DNA of 29,280 nucleotides from a virus. The DNA lies in the IMG/VR virus record IMGVR_UViG_3300017719_000119, positions 1-29,280 of that record. One strand, given 5' to 3'. A program made the position numbers and the translations under genes. Under the pieces are notes generated by a model. That model was not told where the DNA came from. It did no database searches and saw nothing but the letters and a program-made list of their open reading frames with translations. Positions 8,171 through 14,314 of this stretch are shown one piece after another (the stretch's first letter is position 1; each line of letters starts with the position of its first letter).

Positions 8171-8183
8171 GAGACCAGGTCTC
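8171..8183. repeat. Perfect 6-bp palindrome flanked by A-tracts
   Basis: GAGACC-A-GGTCTC, a perfect inverted repeat (realistically a 5-bp stem with a 3-nt loop in RNA) 30 nt after the end of the glycan cassette. On the + strand it is followed by A runs, not T, so it is not a standard intrinsic terminator for the + strand genes. It could be an RNA-processing or 3'-protection hairpin, or a protein-binding palindrome upstream of the 8216 promoter. Confidence 0.5.
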
Positions 8184-8215
8184 AAAAAAAATAGCTAAAA
8201 AAAGCAAAAAAACGC

Positions 8216-8243
8216 TTGCTTTCTAGGCTGGTTCATGTATAAT
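8216..8243 (+). promoter_or_regulatory. Sigma70-type promoter with upstream A-tracts
   Basis: The -35 is TTGCTT (8216-8221), the spacer 16 bp, and the -10 a perfect TATAAT (8238-8243). Three A-tracts (8184-8191, 8197-8203, 8206-8212) lie immediately upstream in roughly helical phase, resembling an UP element or curved DNA. It should start transcription near 8250 and drive the run of small genes to 10604. Confidence 0.8.
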
Positions 8244-8252
8244 GGACACATA

Positions 8253-8417
8253 ATGATTAAAGAATATAACAAAAAGAAAATGCAAGTACAATTAAAAAGA
8301 CTTGAAAAAAGAGTTGCCTTTGCTAAAAAAGTGTTGTATAGTAATCCATATAAATCACTTTTTGAAGTAATGCAAATTATTAATAACACTAAACAAGGAG
8401 AAAAACACTATGTCTAA
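8253..8417 (+). CDS. Small basic hypothetical protein
   Basis: A 54-residue lysine-rich helical protein (KKMQVQLKRLEKRV then FAKKVLYSNPYKSLFEVM). The ATG at 8235 overlaps the -10 hexamer of the promoter and lies before the expected transcription start near 8250, so it cannot be the start on that transcript. ATG 8253 would make an almost leaderless mRNA, and ATG 8280 would give the 24-30 nt leader seen for the other promoters but has only a weak AAGAAA ahead. The start is therefore uncertain. The function is unknown. The gene overlaps the next by 8 nt. Confidence 0.55.
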   Translation: MIKEYNKKKMQVQLKRLEKRVAFAKKVLYSNPYKSLFEVMQIINNTKQGEKHYV

Positions 8418-8604
8418 AACTAAAAACTACTATTGGGACGAAGCAGAAAAAGCAGTAGATAAGATTATTGCAAATGTCAAAAACAATCTTATTACTAAAT
8501 CAACTGCTGAAAAAGAAATCATGGACGTTGAAGCAGTATCACTATTAGGTATTGATGAGTACAACGTTGATGAGTTTATTGACAGTGAGTTAGAGAACGC
8601 TTAA
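8410..8604 (+). CDS. Small acidic conserved-type phage protein
   Basis: A 64-residue acidic, mostly helical protein (YYWDEAEKAVDKIIANVK; LLGIDEYNVDEFIDSELENA). A strong AAGGAG precedes ATG 8410. I recall similar short proteins ending in a LGIDEYN-like motif in marine T4-like phages, but no function is known to me. It lies second in an early-type operon and its stop overlaps the next start (TAATG). Confidence 0.65.
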   Translation: MSKTKNYYWDEAEKAVDKIIANVKNNLITKSTAEKEIMDVEAVSLLGIDEYNVDEFIDSELENA

Positions 8605-8678
8605 TGATAACATCATTTTTTATATTAATGGTTTCAATGATGACAGTAATAATACTGTTAAGAAAGGTACTATCTTAA
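8604..8678 (+). CDS. 24-residue single-span membrane peptide
   Basis: Mini-ORF joined to both neighbours by TAATG overlaps (8602-8606 and 8676-8680). Almost the whole peptide is a hydrophobic helix (ITSFFILMVSMMTVIILL) ending in a short basic tail with Arg and Lys. The exact double overlap suggests real translation coupled to the flanking genes. Phage membrane peptides of this size can be holin-like, superinfection-exclusion or regulatory peptides; none can be chosen here. Alternatively it is a chance open frame used only for reinitiation. Confidence 0.45.
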   Translation: MITSFFILMVSMMTVIILLRKVLS

Positions 8679-9139
8679 TGAATAAATCTTCTAGTTTAAA
8701 TTTAGTATATGGTATTGAATACTTTGATGATGAAGATTGTGACTACTTCTACATCTATCATACCATATTCAGAAATGTACCTTTAAATCATCTTAATAGA
8801 ATGAATGATAAGAATATGCACAAGAGAGTGAAATCATATTGTGATAAAAATTTTAATGAGACGGCTACAAATGCCACAGGTCATACTAAAGTACAAATGA
8901 TACATGGTGACCACTATTACAAAACTTATGATGATGTATTTGGTAAAGATGTAGTTGGCGTTGATAACTCTCTATACAAAGATTATGGTCAGTTATGGAA
9001 TACTAGACAATTCTTTAAAAAAGATTGGAATCCAAAACTAACCGAAAAATATACATATCAAAACTTAAATGCCGTAGATAAGGCAATTGGTATTATGGAA
9101 AAAAATGAACTAACAAAAGGACACACTTATGATAATTAA
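8678..9139 (+). CDS. Hypothetical protein, 153 aa
   Basis: Soluble-looking protein rich in Tyr, Asp, Asn and His (YFDDEDCDYFYIYH near residue 15; GHTKVQMIHGDHYYKTYDDVFG in the middle). No membrane segment or recognised domain. AAGGTACTATCTTA precedes the ATG, giving AAGG as the likely ribosome binding site, and it overlaps the next gene by 11 nt. Function unknown. Confidence 0.6.
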   Translation: MNKSSSLNLVYGIEYFDDEDCDYFYIYHTIFRNVPLNHLNRMNDKNMHKRVKSYCDKNFNETATNATGHTKVQMIHGDHYYKTYDDVFGKDVVGVDNSLYKDYGQLWNTRQFFKKDWNPKLTEKYTYQNLNAVDKAIGIMEKNELTKGHTYDN

Positions 9140-9389
9140 TGTAGGCGATACAATACAAGACATGAAAGGTAGAGAAGGAGTTATAACTAATATCGGTATT
9201 GCAACCGAACCAACTGATATAGCTGCCGAGTTACCAACAAGTCTAAATGCAAAGACATATGATACTTCACTAAATTATACTGGTGCAGTTACATTCGGTT
9301 CAAACTGGTGTTACTTCGTACAGATAGAGAAAGTATTAAAGAAAAATGACTTTGAAGAATCAGCAACGGACTGGATTGATGGCGACTAA
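9129..9389 (+). CDS. Small beta-rich protein, SH3/KOW-like, paralogue A
   Basis: An 86-residue protein with the pattern VGDTIQDMKGREGVITNIGI, then KTYDTSLNYTGAVTF, then WCYFVQIEKVLKK. This is the short-strand, Gly-turn pattern of small SH3-like or KOW-like barrels. The gene at 10150-10380 shares the VGD start, the ITNI strand and YDTSLNY, so the two are paralogues. AGGA lies before the start, which overlaps the previous gene. Role unknown. Confidence 0.6.
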   Translation: MIINVGDTIQDMKGREGVITNIGIATEPTDIAAELPTSLNAKTYDTSLNYTGAVTFGSNWCYFVQIEKVLKKNDFEESATDWIDGD

Positions 9390-9663
9390 ACAACCATGGT
9401 ACCATGGTGTTACGTTACCATGGGAACAAAATATTATAGACAATGCAATAAACTATTCAATAGTTGAGTGGCGTTCATTAGGTAAGACCACCAAGACCAT
9501 TGTCAAAACTTATAAAGAAGCAAAAGAATTGTATGACTTAACCAAAGCGGAACATAGTGCCACATTGGTATATGCAATAAACGAACAAGGTAGTCATGCT
9601 AATATGAATCATTTATCAGACTTTAACACAAAGGATACACATGTCAAATCAAAGAAAAGGTAA
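9379..9663 (+). CDS. Hypothetical protein, 94 aa
   Basis: Starts at ATG 9379 inside the previous gene (MATKQPWYHGVTLPWEQNII), preferred over an upstream in-frame ATG at 9346 that would overlap by 44 nt. The centre is helical and lysine-rich (KTTKTIVKTYKEAKELYDLTKAE) and the end is basic. No known domain recognised. It overlaps the next gene by 23 nt. Confidence 0.5.
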   Translation: MATKQPWYHGVTLPWEQNIIDNAINYSIVEWRSLGKTTKTIVKTYKEAKELYDLTKAEHSATLVYAINEQGSHANMNHLSDFNTKDTHVKSKKR

Positions 9664-9856
9664 CTATCAGAAGAAAGAGACAGGTATGACCAGTGAAATG
9701 GGTGTACTAAAGTTTTTTAAAACAGCTGCATGGGAACTAGAAAAATCAGGTAAATCAGACGAGGCATTTTATTTTGAACAGGTTGTAGATTGGTTACAAA
9801 AAGGATATAGGTTGCCAACTGACCAAAAAAATGTTATAAGGTGTCTAGGAATATAA
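9641..9856 (+). CDS. Hypothetical protein, 71 aa
   Basis: Small protein with a basic N-terminus (SNQRKGNYQKKE) and a helical body (GVLKFFKTAAWELEKSGK; FYFEQVVDWLQKGYRLP). GGA precedes ATG 9641. It could be a small DNA- or protein-binding factor, but no family is recognised. It lies within the small-gene operon behind the 8216 promoter. Confidence 0.55.
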   Translation: MSNQRKGNYQKKETGMTSEMGVLKFFKTAAWELEKSGKSDEAFYFEQVVDWLQKGYRLPTDQKNVIRCLGI

Positions 9857-9865
9857 AGGAGATAA

Positions 9866-10141
9866 ATGTTGAAATATAATGAAGATAAAATACTAAAAGA
9901 AATCGGTGACTATATTAAGTCAACCTATGGTCAACACTACGCTCAAGTTAAAGAGGGCGTACAAGTACAAGACTTATTGAGGTCTATTGGTGTTGATAAA
10001 GACTTTTGCCAAGCTAATGCAATTAAATATCTTGCAAGATTTGGTAAGAAATCAGGTCGTAATAGAGCAGACCTGTTAAAAGCAGTACATTATATTGTAC
10101 TATTAATGTCCAGCGAGGACGCAACAAACAAAAAAGGTTAA
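9866..10141 (+). CDS. DUF3310-like protein
   Basis: A 91-residue helical protein with the core DFCQANAIKYLARFGKKSGRN followed by DLLKAVHYIVLLM. That matches the signature I know for DUF3310 (phage proteins sometimes loosely labelled nucleotide kinase), in which a (F/L)xxGNAIKYLxRxGKK helix is followed by D-L-x-K-A-xx-Y(L/I). AAAGGAGAT precedes the ATG. The molecular function of the family is not established to my knowledge. Confidence 0.7.
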   Translation: MLKYNEDKILKEIGDYIKSTYGQHYAQVKEGVQVQDLLRSIGVDKDFCQANAIKYLARFGKKSGRNRADLLKAVHYIVLLMSSEDATNKKG

Positions 10142-10149
10142 GGAGACCA

Positions 10150-10380
10150 ATGATGTTGATTCAAGTAGGCGATAAGGTAGAGATTGCTACTGAATGGGGT
10201 AAAGGTAAGAGTGTAGAAGGATACATTACCAATATCCGAATCCATACGAATAAACAACAAGGTGTACATACAAAAGAGTATGACACTTCATTGAATTATA
10301 AGGGTGTAATTGATTACCAAACTAGAGGTGGTAAATTACACAGTGCAGGTTTAAATCAACTAAGGAAAGTTAACAAATGA
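10150..10380 (+). CDS. Small beta-rich protein, SH3/KOW-like, paralogue B
   Basis: A 76-residue protein beginning MMLIQVGDKVEIATEWGKGK, then VEGYITNIRIHT, then KEYDTSLNYKGVIDYQ and a C-terminal LNQLRKV strand. It aligns by eye with the 9129-9389 product through VGD, ITNI and YDTSLNY. AAGGAG lies 5-10 nt before the start. It is separated from its paralogue by three unrelated genes. Function unknown. Confidence 0.6.
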   Translation: MMLIQVGDKVEIATEWGKGKSVEGYITNIRIHTNKQQGVHTKEYDTSLNYKGVIDYQTRGGKLHSAGLNQLRKVNK

Positions 10381-10604
10381 TGAATGATAAGTTAGAATTA
10401 ATTAGTAAGATAGATGACGCCATTGCTAAACTAAATTTTGGCGATGCTCAAGGTTGTCTTGATGTACTATCAGGTATTAAGTCTTCCGCTCAAACGGAAG
10501 TAAATGAATTTGAGAAATGGGCAGAAGAAGAATCAAAGAAAGAGCCAGTTATGGTAGATGACCAGATTGACATGTTTGATTCGCTTTCTGATAAAATGCA
10601 GTGA
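10377..10604 (+). CDS. Small acidic helical protein
   Basis: A 75-residue protein: an amphipathic helix (ELISKIDDAIAKLNFGDAQGC), then an acidic linker with EEESKKEP and a C-terminal DDQIDMFDSLSDKMQ. DQIDMFD resembles the short QxxMFD/QLDLF-type motifs by which many proteins bind sliding clamps, so a clamp contact is conceivable; this is an inference from a short motif. Two adjacent ATGs (10377, 10380) are both usable. It is the last gene before the 165-nt intergenic region. Confidence 0.6.
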   Translation: MMNDKLELISKIDDAIAKLNFGDAQGCLDVLSGIKSSAQTEVNEFEKWAEEESKKEPVMVDDQIDMFDSLSDKMQ

Positions 10605-10616
10605 TTTTAGGGGGTA

Positions 10617-10651
10617 CTGGAGTACGTAAGACACGTCTTAAACCACTCCAG
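10617..10651 (+). repeat. Nested stem-loop in intergenic region
   Basis: CTGGAGT (10617-10623) pairs perfectly with ACTCCAG (10645-10651). Inside, TAAGAC (10627-10632) is complementary to GTCTTA (10635-10640). The result is a two-tier stem-loop directly after the stop of the previous gene. No T-run follows at once, so it is not a simple terminator; a processed 3' end or a structured leader is possible. Confidence 0.55.
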
Positions 10652-10666
10652 CGCCATCCTAGAGAG

Positions 10667-10684
10667 ACTTTTTCCTCAAAAAGT
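10667..10684 (+). repeat. ACTTTTT/AAAAAGT hairpin
   Basis: ACTTTTT (10667-10673), loop CCTC, AAAAAGT (10678-10684): a perfect 7-bp inverted repeat between the larger stem-loop and the promoter. Because it is A/T only apart from one pair, it is weak as a terminator on either strand; its T-run could still act with the preceding GC-rich stem (10617-10651) at a distance. Confidence 0.45.
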
Positions 10685-10710
10685 GAGTAAAAACGTGCTT
10701 TTTATTATGG

Positions 10711-10739
10711 TTGCCATTTGAAACGTTTTATGATAGTAT
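10711..10739 (+). promoter_or_regulatory. Sigma70-type promoter (TTGCCA class)
   Basis: The -35 is TTGCCA (10711-10716), the spacer 17 bp, and the -10 TAGTAT (10734-10739). The predicted start near 10746 gives a leader of about 24 nt with AAAGGA before ATG 10770. It shares the TTGCCA hexamer and 17-bp spacing with promoters at 18722, 23340 and 27836. Confidence 0.75.
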
Positions 10740-10769
10740 TATTAACAAATAAACAAAAGGACATATATT

Positions 10770-11087
10770 ATGACATTTAAATACGATAAAGAAAACTTAT
10801 TTAAAGAATTTGAGGCAGTTAAACAGAAAGATATTGCTCTTTCTAAACTATCAACACTAGAGGCAAAAGAAAACGATTACTATACCAATAGAATTATTTG
10901 GTGTGACGAACATGCCAAACTAAAAGTTGAGCATCCAGAATACTACGACCTAGTAGATGTTAATTTTGACAAATTAAAGTCAACATATCAAACAACCAAT
11001 CCTAGAGATACATTTTATCAGATAGGTTTTGGTAAATCATTCCAAGAAGTACAATCAGAAAGTATTCCAGAAACGGTAAACGACTAA
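10770..11087 (+). CDS. Hypothetical protein, 105 aa
   Basis: First gene of the transcript from the 10711 promoter, with AAAGGA about 9 nt before ATG. Charged, helical N-terminal half (KENLFKEFEAVKQKDIALSKLSTLEAKEN) and a C-terminal part with Tyr-rich elements (EYYDLVDVNFDKLKSTYQ). No domain recognised. Its stop overlaps the next ATG (TAATG). Confidence 0.6.
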   Translation: MTFKYDKENLFKEFEAVKQKDIALSKLSTLEAKENDYYTNRIIWCDEHAKLKVEHPEYYDLVDVNFDKLKSTYQTTNPRDTFYQIGFGKSFQEVQSESIPETVND

Positions 11088-11299
11088 TGGCTCAATCAGA
11101 CTATTCTTCACACGATTGGACAAAATATACAGATGACGCTATTGTAGTGGCTTCTGATATTGGTATACAATTAGAAGTGAATAAGAGTAAAGTGATTTTT
11201 ACTAACCCTAAAACTCTAAAGAAACAAGAGGTAGATGTATCTAGGTTGGTAAGAGTATTCGTAAACAATATTGTAGGACAAAGAAAGAGTATTAAGTAA
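11087..11299 (+). CDS. Hypothetical protein, 70 aa
   Basis: Small soluble protein (SSHDWTKYTDDAIVVASDIG, then beta-strand-like VNKSKVIFTNPKT and VDVSRLVRVFVNNIVG). Joined by TAATG overlaps to both neighbours, so it is translated within one operon. Not recognised. Confidence 0.6.
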   Translation: MAQSDYSSHDWTKYTDDAIVVASDIGIQLEVNKSKVIFTNPKTLKKQEVDVSRLVRVFVNNIVGQRKSIK

Positions 11300-11694
11300 T
11301 GGCTATTATCTATACAAACAATTCAAGTGGCGCTATTCGTAGGTTGAGAAACAGAAAGCCACCAAAAGCATACCTTGAGGCATTGGAAAAGCATAGAAAG
11401 TATCTTGCTAAAATGGGTTTTGATACAGATGAAAAAGGTAGAATCAAATTGACAAAAGATGGTAGACATGCCATTAATATTGTAAGTAGAATGATTAAAG
11501 AAGATGACAATGTTATCAAACAACCTACTAATGCAGTACCATTGTCAAACAAAATTGGTTCAGGTGGTACAAAACCTGACAATCGTTGGAAGATTGAGGC
11601 GAGTAAGAACTTTACAATTGCTCCAGCGTACAATAAAGGTCCTTACATGGTAGTCGCTAAAGAGGACATCAAAACAGCAGGAAGGAAAGTATAA
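11299..11694 (+). CDS. Basic hypothetical protein, 131 aa
   Basis: Strongly basic protein: SGAIRRLRNRKPPKAYLEAL near the N-terminus, a helical HRKYLAKMGFD, then GRHAINIVSRMIKEDD, and a flexible Gly/Lys-rich tail. The charge and the early Arg cluster suggest nucleic-acid or ribosome contact, but no domain is recognised. TAATG overlap with the previous gene; 1-nt overlap with the next. Confidence 0.6.
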   Translation: MAIIYTNNSSGAIRRLRNRKPPKAYLEALEKHRKYLAKMGFDTDEKGRIKLTKDGRHAINIVSRMIKEDDNVIKQPTNAVPLSNKIGSGGTKPDNRWKIEASKNFTIAPAYNKGPYMVVAKEDIKTAGRKV

Positions 11695-11972
11695 TGACAT
11701 TTTTAGAAAAGTGTTTCGGCGTATTAGCAATACTGGCGTTTTTATTAATAACAGGCGTTGCGAAATCAGATGAGCCTAAAACTATTACACCACAAGAGTT
11801 TGTTCAAACTGTAGTGGAAGTACCAGGTAAAGTAGGTACATGGTTTAGTGGTGAGGTAACAAAAACTAAAGAGTACCAAAAAGAGAGTTGGGCAAAAACT
11901 AAAGAAGATTTTGCTAGTCTTGTAAAGAAATTTGGTCTATTAGGGAACAAAGAAGATGTTACACAAAATTAG
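11694..11972 (+). CDS. Secreted small protein with signal peptide
   Basis: A 92-residue protein whose first 25 residues form a typical Sec signal (CFGVLAILAFLLITGVAKSDE; likely cleavage after VAKS or nearby). The mature part is polar and helical with an amphipathic WFSGEVTKTKEYQKESWAKTKE block. It would act in the periplasm or inner membrane. First of a series of exported proteins in this region. Function unknown. Confidence 0.65.
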   Translation: MTFLEKCFGVLAILAFLLITGVAKSDEPKTITPQEFVQTVVEVPGKVGTWFSGEVTKTKEYQKESWAKTKEDFASLVKKFGLLGNKEDVTQN

Positions 11973-12222
11973 TCAATTTTGCGATAAGATAAAATCTATC
12001 CAGAGAATGGCAGAAGATTTAAGGGTCTTGAAATATCAGACCCCTAAATCAACAGAAAGAGATTTTAAGATTCAAAATATGATTGAGACAATCCAATATG
12101 ATTGTCAATTAATAGCAAATGATAAATCAGATTATGGTAAAGAACAAGATGAAAAAGGGAATTATGGCGATTATAGTGGTGTTAACCATGACGGCATGTT
12201 CAACAAACAAGGGAAACAATGA
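11956..12222 (+). CDS. Hypothetical protein, 88 aa
   Basis: Helical N-terminal part (HKISQFCDKIKSIQRMAEDLRV, then FKIQNMIETIQYDCQLIAND) and a Gly/Asp/Tyr-rich, probably disordered tail (GNYGDYSGVNHDG). The gene overlaps the secreted protein before it by 17 nt and the lipoprotein gene after it by 4 nt, so it is co-translated with exported proteins, although it has no signal itself. Function unknown. Confidence 0.55.
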   Translation: MLHKISQFCDKIKSIQRMAEDLRVLKYQTPKSTERDFKIQNMIETIQYDCQLIANDKSDYGKEQDEKGNYGDYSGVNHDGMFNKQGKQ

Positions 12223-12716
12223 CAACAACTGGAATCCAGCGTTTAGTATTATTAGGACTATTATCACTGGCTCTAAGTAATTGTACGAGTATGAATAGAA
12301 GTCATGTTGGTGCATTTGCTGGTGGTGCCTCTGGTACGGCAGCTTGCAGTGCTTTAGGTGTAACAGACGCATATGCTATAGGTGCATGTGCTGTTATAGG
12401 TGCGTTTAAAGGTGCAGATATGCTATATTCAAGTGATAAAGATGTACACAACGCAGTATTTGTAGACCACCTTAACACAAGTCCAAGTCATGGTCAATCA
12501 TATACAAATTGGTATAACAGAAAAACAGGAAACAGTGGTATAATTAAGATTACTAGAACTTACACACAAGGACCTATTAAGTGTAAGGCGTACAATCACA
12601 CTGTTGACATAACAAACTCTTGGCCTTTGGTTGGTATCGGTGGTGTCAATCGTAAAGTAGAATTTGGTACTGCTTGTCAAATGCCAGACGGACAATGGAT
12701 AGAAAAACCAAGATGA
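12219..12716 (+). CDS. Lipoprotein of the 17-kDa surface antigen type
   Basis: A 165-residue protein with a signal peptide and lipobox (LALSNC, lipidated Cys near residue 22). It then has a glycine-rich hydrophobic double segment (VGAFAGGASGTAACSALG and AYAIGACAVIGAFKGADM), the glycine-zipper of the rickettsial 17-kDa antigen type, and a C-terminal domain with W-x-N-xx-TG, CKAYN and GTACQMPDGQWIE. This C-terminal pattern is typical of that outer-membrane antigen family of Alphaproteobacteria. In a phage it may be inserted in the host outer membrane to block receptors or alter the envelope; that is an inference. Confidence 0.75.
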   Translation: MTTTGIQRLVLLGLLSLALSNCTSMNRSHVGAFAGGASGTAACSALGVTDAYAIGACAVIGAFKGADMLYSSDKDVHNAVFVDHLNTSPSHGQSYTNWYNRKTGNSGIIKITRTYTQGPIKCKAYNHTVDITNSWPLVGIGGVNRKVEFGTACQMPDGQWIEKPR

Positions 12717-12871
12717 GTAGAATAGAACATATAAAAAGACTAGAAAAAGAAGTCAAAGAAAAAGAAGAATTGATGGAGTTTGAGAATAACCCATCCACGC
12801 TTGCCTTATATGAGGAAGAAGTGTATAATACTAAACAATCAATAGAGAGTTTAAAAAATGCAAGACCCTAG
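12713..12871 (+). CDS. Short coiled-coil protein
   Basis: A 52-residue, highly charged protein whose first part, RIEHIKRLEKEVKEKEELME, is a clear heptad-like coiled coil. The start is ATG 12713 (ATGA overlap with the lipoprotein stop); the longer in-frame extension from TTG 12674 lies inside the lipoprotein gene and is not needed. It overlaps the next gene by 14 nt. Function unknown. Confidence 0.5.
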   Translation: MSRIEHIKRLEKEVKEKEELMEFENNPSTLALYEEEVYNTKQSIESLKNARP

Positions 12872-13247
12872 AAAATCTATGAAAGTGTATATGTTTTACA
12901 CAGCCTTAATTATATCAATACTTTTATTATGTAAAATGGCAATTGCAGAGGAAGTCGTATATAGCAAGATTAAAACTATTAAACCAGAAGATACTGGTGG
13001 TCAATATTGTTACATCACTGTTGAAATAACACAAGTTGGTGATACAATATACAAAAAAGAAATTCTGAACTGTGCTGATGGTAGAAAGAATCCAGCAAGT
13101 CCTGGTTATTGGGATTTGTTTGCACAATTTTATTACCATGATACAACACAACCAGAATATTGTCGTAAGTATGCACGACCAGGCCATGCCTTTAAATCAT
13201 TCGGAGAGGTCTGCCTGAACGCTAACGGCGAATGGGAGGTACAATAA
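12858..13247 (+). CDS. Exported protein with 17-kDa-antigen-like C-terminus
   Basis: A 129-residue protein with an N-terminal signal (FYTALIISILLLCKMAIAEE, likely cleaved after AIA). The C-terminal half contains EYCRKYARPGHAFKSFGEVC and NGEWEV, which recalls the CR-x-Y ... G-x-A/V-C ... DG-x-W pattern of the 12219 lipoprotein; it lacks a lipobox and glycine zipper. GAGAG precedes ATG 12858; ATG 12879 is an alternative. Probably periplasmic, with paired cysteines available for disulfides. Confidence 0.6.
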   Translation: MQDPRKSMKVYMFYTALIISILLLCKMAIAEEVVYSKIKTIKPEDTGGQYCYITVEITQVGDTIYKKEILNCADGRKNPASPGYWDLFAQFYYHDTTQPEYCRKYARPGHAFKSFGEVCLNANGEWEVQ

Positions 13248-13390
13248 TGATAAAAAATATCATTATCATTGCGTTATTGGTAATATTATACAACAGTGGA
13301 ATCGTTGATAAACAACAGATTTTGGGAATTGTTCAATCCAGCATTGACTTTATCCAAGAACTAGTGTATGATGTATCTGAAAATGTATAA
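13247..13390 (+). CDS. 47-residue membrane or exported peptide
   Basis: Small ORF starting at a TAATG overlap with the preceding stop, with a strong GGGAGGT upstream. The first residues (IKNIIIIALLVILYNSG) form a hydrophobic segment, and the remainder (GIVQSSIDFIQELVYDV) is amphipathic. The ribosome binding site and the overlap support it as real. Function unknown; holin-like or envelope-acting peptides have this form. Confidence 0.55.
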   Translation: MIKNIIIIALLVILYNSGIVDKQQILGIVQSSIDFIQELVYDVSENV

Positions 13391-13413
13391 AAAAGAAAGA
13401 GTAGTAATATAAA

Positions 13414-14052
13414 ATGATGAAAAATGTGAAAGTAATTGGTTTAGTATCGGCTCTGGCATTAATGTCGGCGTGTTCTACTAACAGTTACAAGATTGTCCAA
13501 GAGGACAAAGAGAAGTTGACTAAAGTACCAAAGTGGTACATGGCTGACTTCAACGAGAAGAAGGCTTGTGATATGTCATTTATGGCAGACAACGGTCTTA
13601 TTAAAACAGATGATGACGGTAAAGTATGTATCTTTGGCGTAGGAACTGCTGTTTCGCCTGACCTTAATCTTGCAATAGAAAAAGGTAAAATGATAGCAAA
13701 GGCTGAGTTAGCTGATATTATCAAAGGTGAAATGAATAAACAATCTAAACAATTTATTACCGAACTTGGTAAGAATCAAACTAAAACTGTAGTATCAGAT
13801 GTAGAATCTACTTTGGTAAATATTATCAAAGAAACTAAAGTTAGAGGTTATGAAATCTTTGAACAAGATGTTACAATGACTAGTAATGGTTATTATAGAG
13901 CATGGATAGGATTAAGATTACCAATGGGCGAGTTTAATAAAATGTTCCACTACACGATTGAAGAAGCAACAGACTCTTATAATTTAAAAGAGGCGTCTTC
14001 TGAAGCGTTTAAGAAAGTGGTTGAAAACAATGAGAAGAAAGATGTCCAGTAA
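13414..14052 (+). CDS. LPP20-like lipoprotein
   Basis: A 212-residue lipoprotein: signal VIGLVSALALMSAC with the lipidated Cys near residue 20. The middle contains FGVGTAVSPDLNLAIEKGKMIAKAELAD, the G-x-A...(N/D)xxxAxxxAxxxA(R/K)xxLA pattern of LPP20-type lipoproteins, and a later stretch with GYYRAWIGLRLPMGEFNK. It would be anchored in the host envelope. It overlaps the glutaredoxin gene by 11 nt. A function in superinfection exclusion or envelope stress is possible but unproven. Confidence 0.65.
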   Translation: MMKNVKVIGLVSALALMSACSTNSYKIVQEDKEKLTKVPKWYMADFNEKKACDMSFMADNGLIKTDDDGKVCIFGVGTAVSPDLNLAIEKGKMIAKAELADIIKGEMNKQSKQFITELGKNQTKTVVSDVESTLVNIIKETKVRGYEIFEQDVTMTSNGYYRAWIGLRLPMGEFNKMFHYTIEEATDSYNLKEASSEAFKKVVENNEKKDVQ

Positions 14053-14314
14053 TATAATCATATACTCAAAGTCTAACTGTGTGTATTGTAATAAAGCAAA
14101 GGCGTTAGTTAAAAACCTTGGTTTAGAATACACAGAGAAGGCTTTAGAATCCTTTGATTCACCTCAAGCAATGCTTGAAGACATTGGTAAGAATGTTAGA
14201 CAAATGCCTCAAATTAAAATTGATGGCGAACTGATTGGTGGTTATAATCAATTAGTAGAACATTTTGCCAAACAAGGTAAAGTGAATTTCAAGGGAGAAA
14301 AAATAAGTGAGTGA
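14042..14314 (+). CDS. Glutaredoxin
   Basis: A 90-residue thiol-disulfide oxidoreductase. The redox-active site is CVYC in IIIYSKSNCVYCNKAKALVK; the cis-proline is in VRQMPQIKIDGELIGGYNQL, which also shows the G-G-Y/x GSH-binding element. ATG 14042 (GAGAAGAAAG upstream) is preferred to 14021 because the first beta-strand begins just after it. In T4-like phages a glutaredoxin supplies electrons to ribonucleotide reductase; with NrdB in this window that is the likely role. Confidence 0.9.
   Translation: MSSNIIIYSKSNCVYCNKAKALVKNLGLEYTEKALESFDSPQAMLEDIGKNVRQMPQIKIDGELIGGYNQLVEHFAKQGKVNFKGEKISE

Noticed and set aside
8171-8183. Palindrome as intrinsic terminator of the glycan operon
   Set aside because: It is followed by A runs on the + strand, and no - strand gene exists for which the opposite orientation would make sense.
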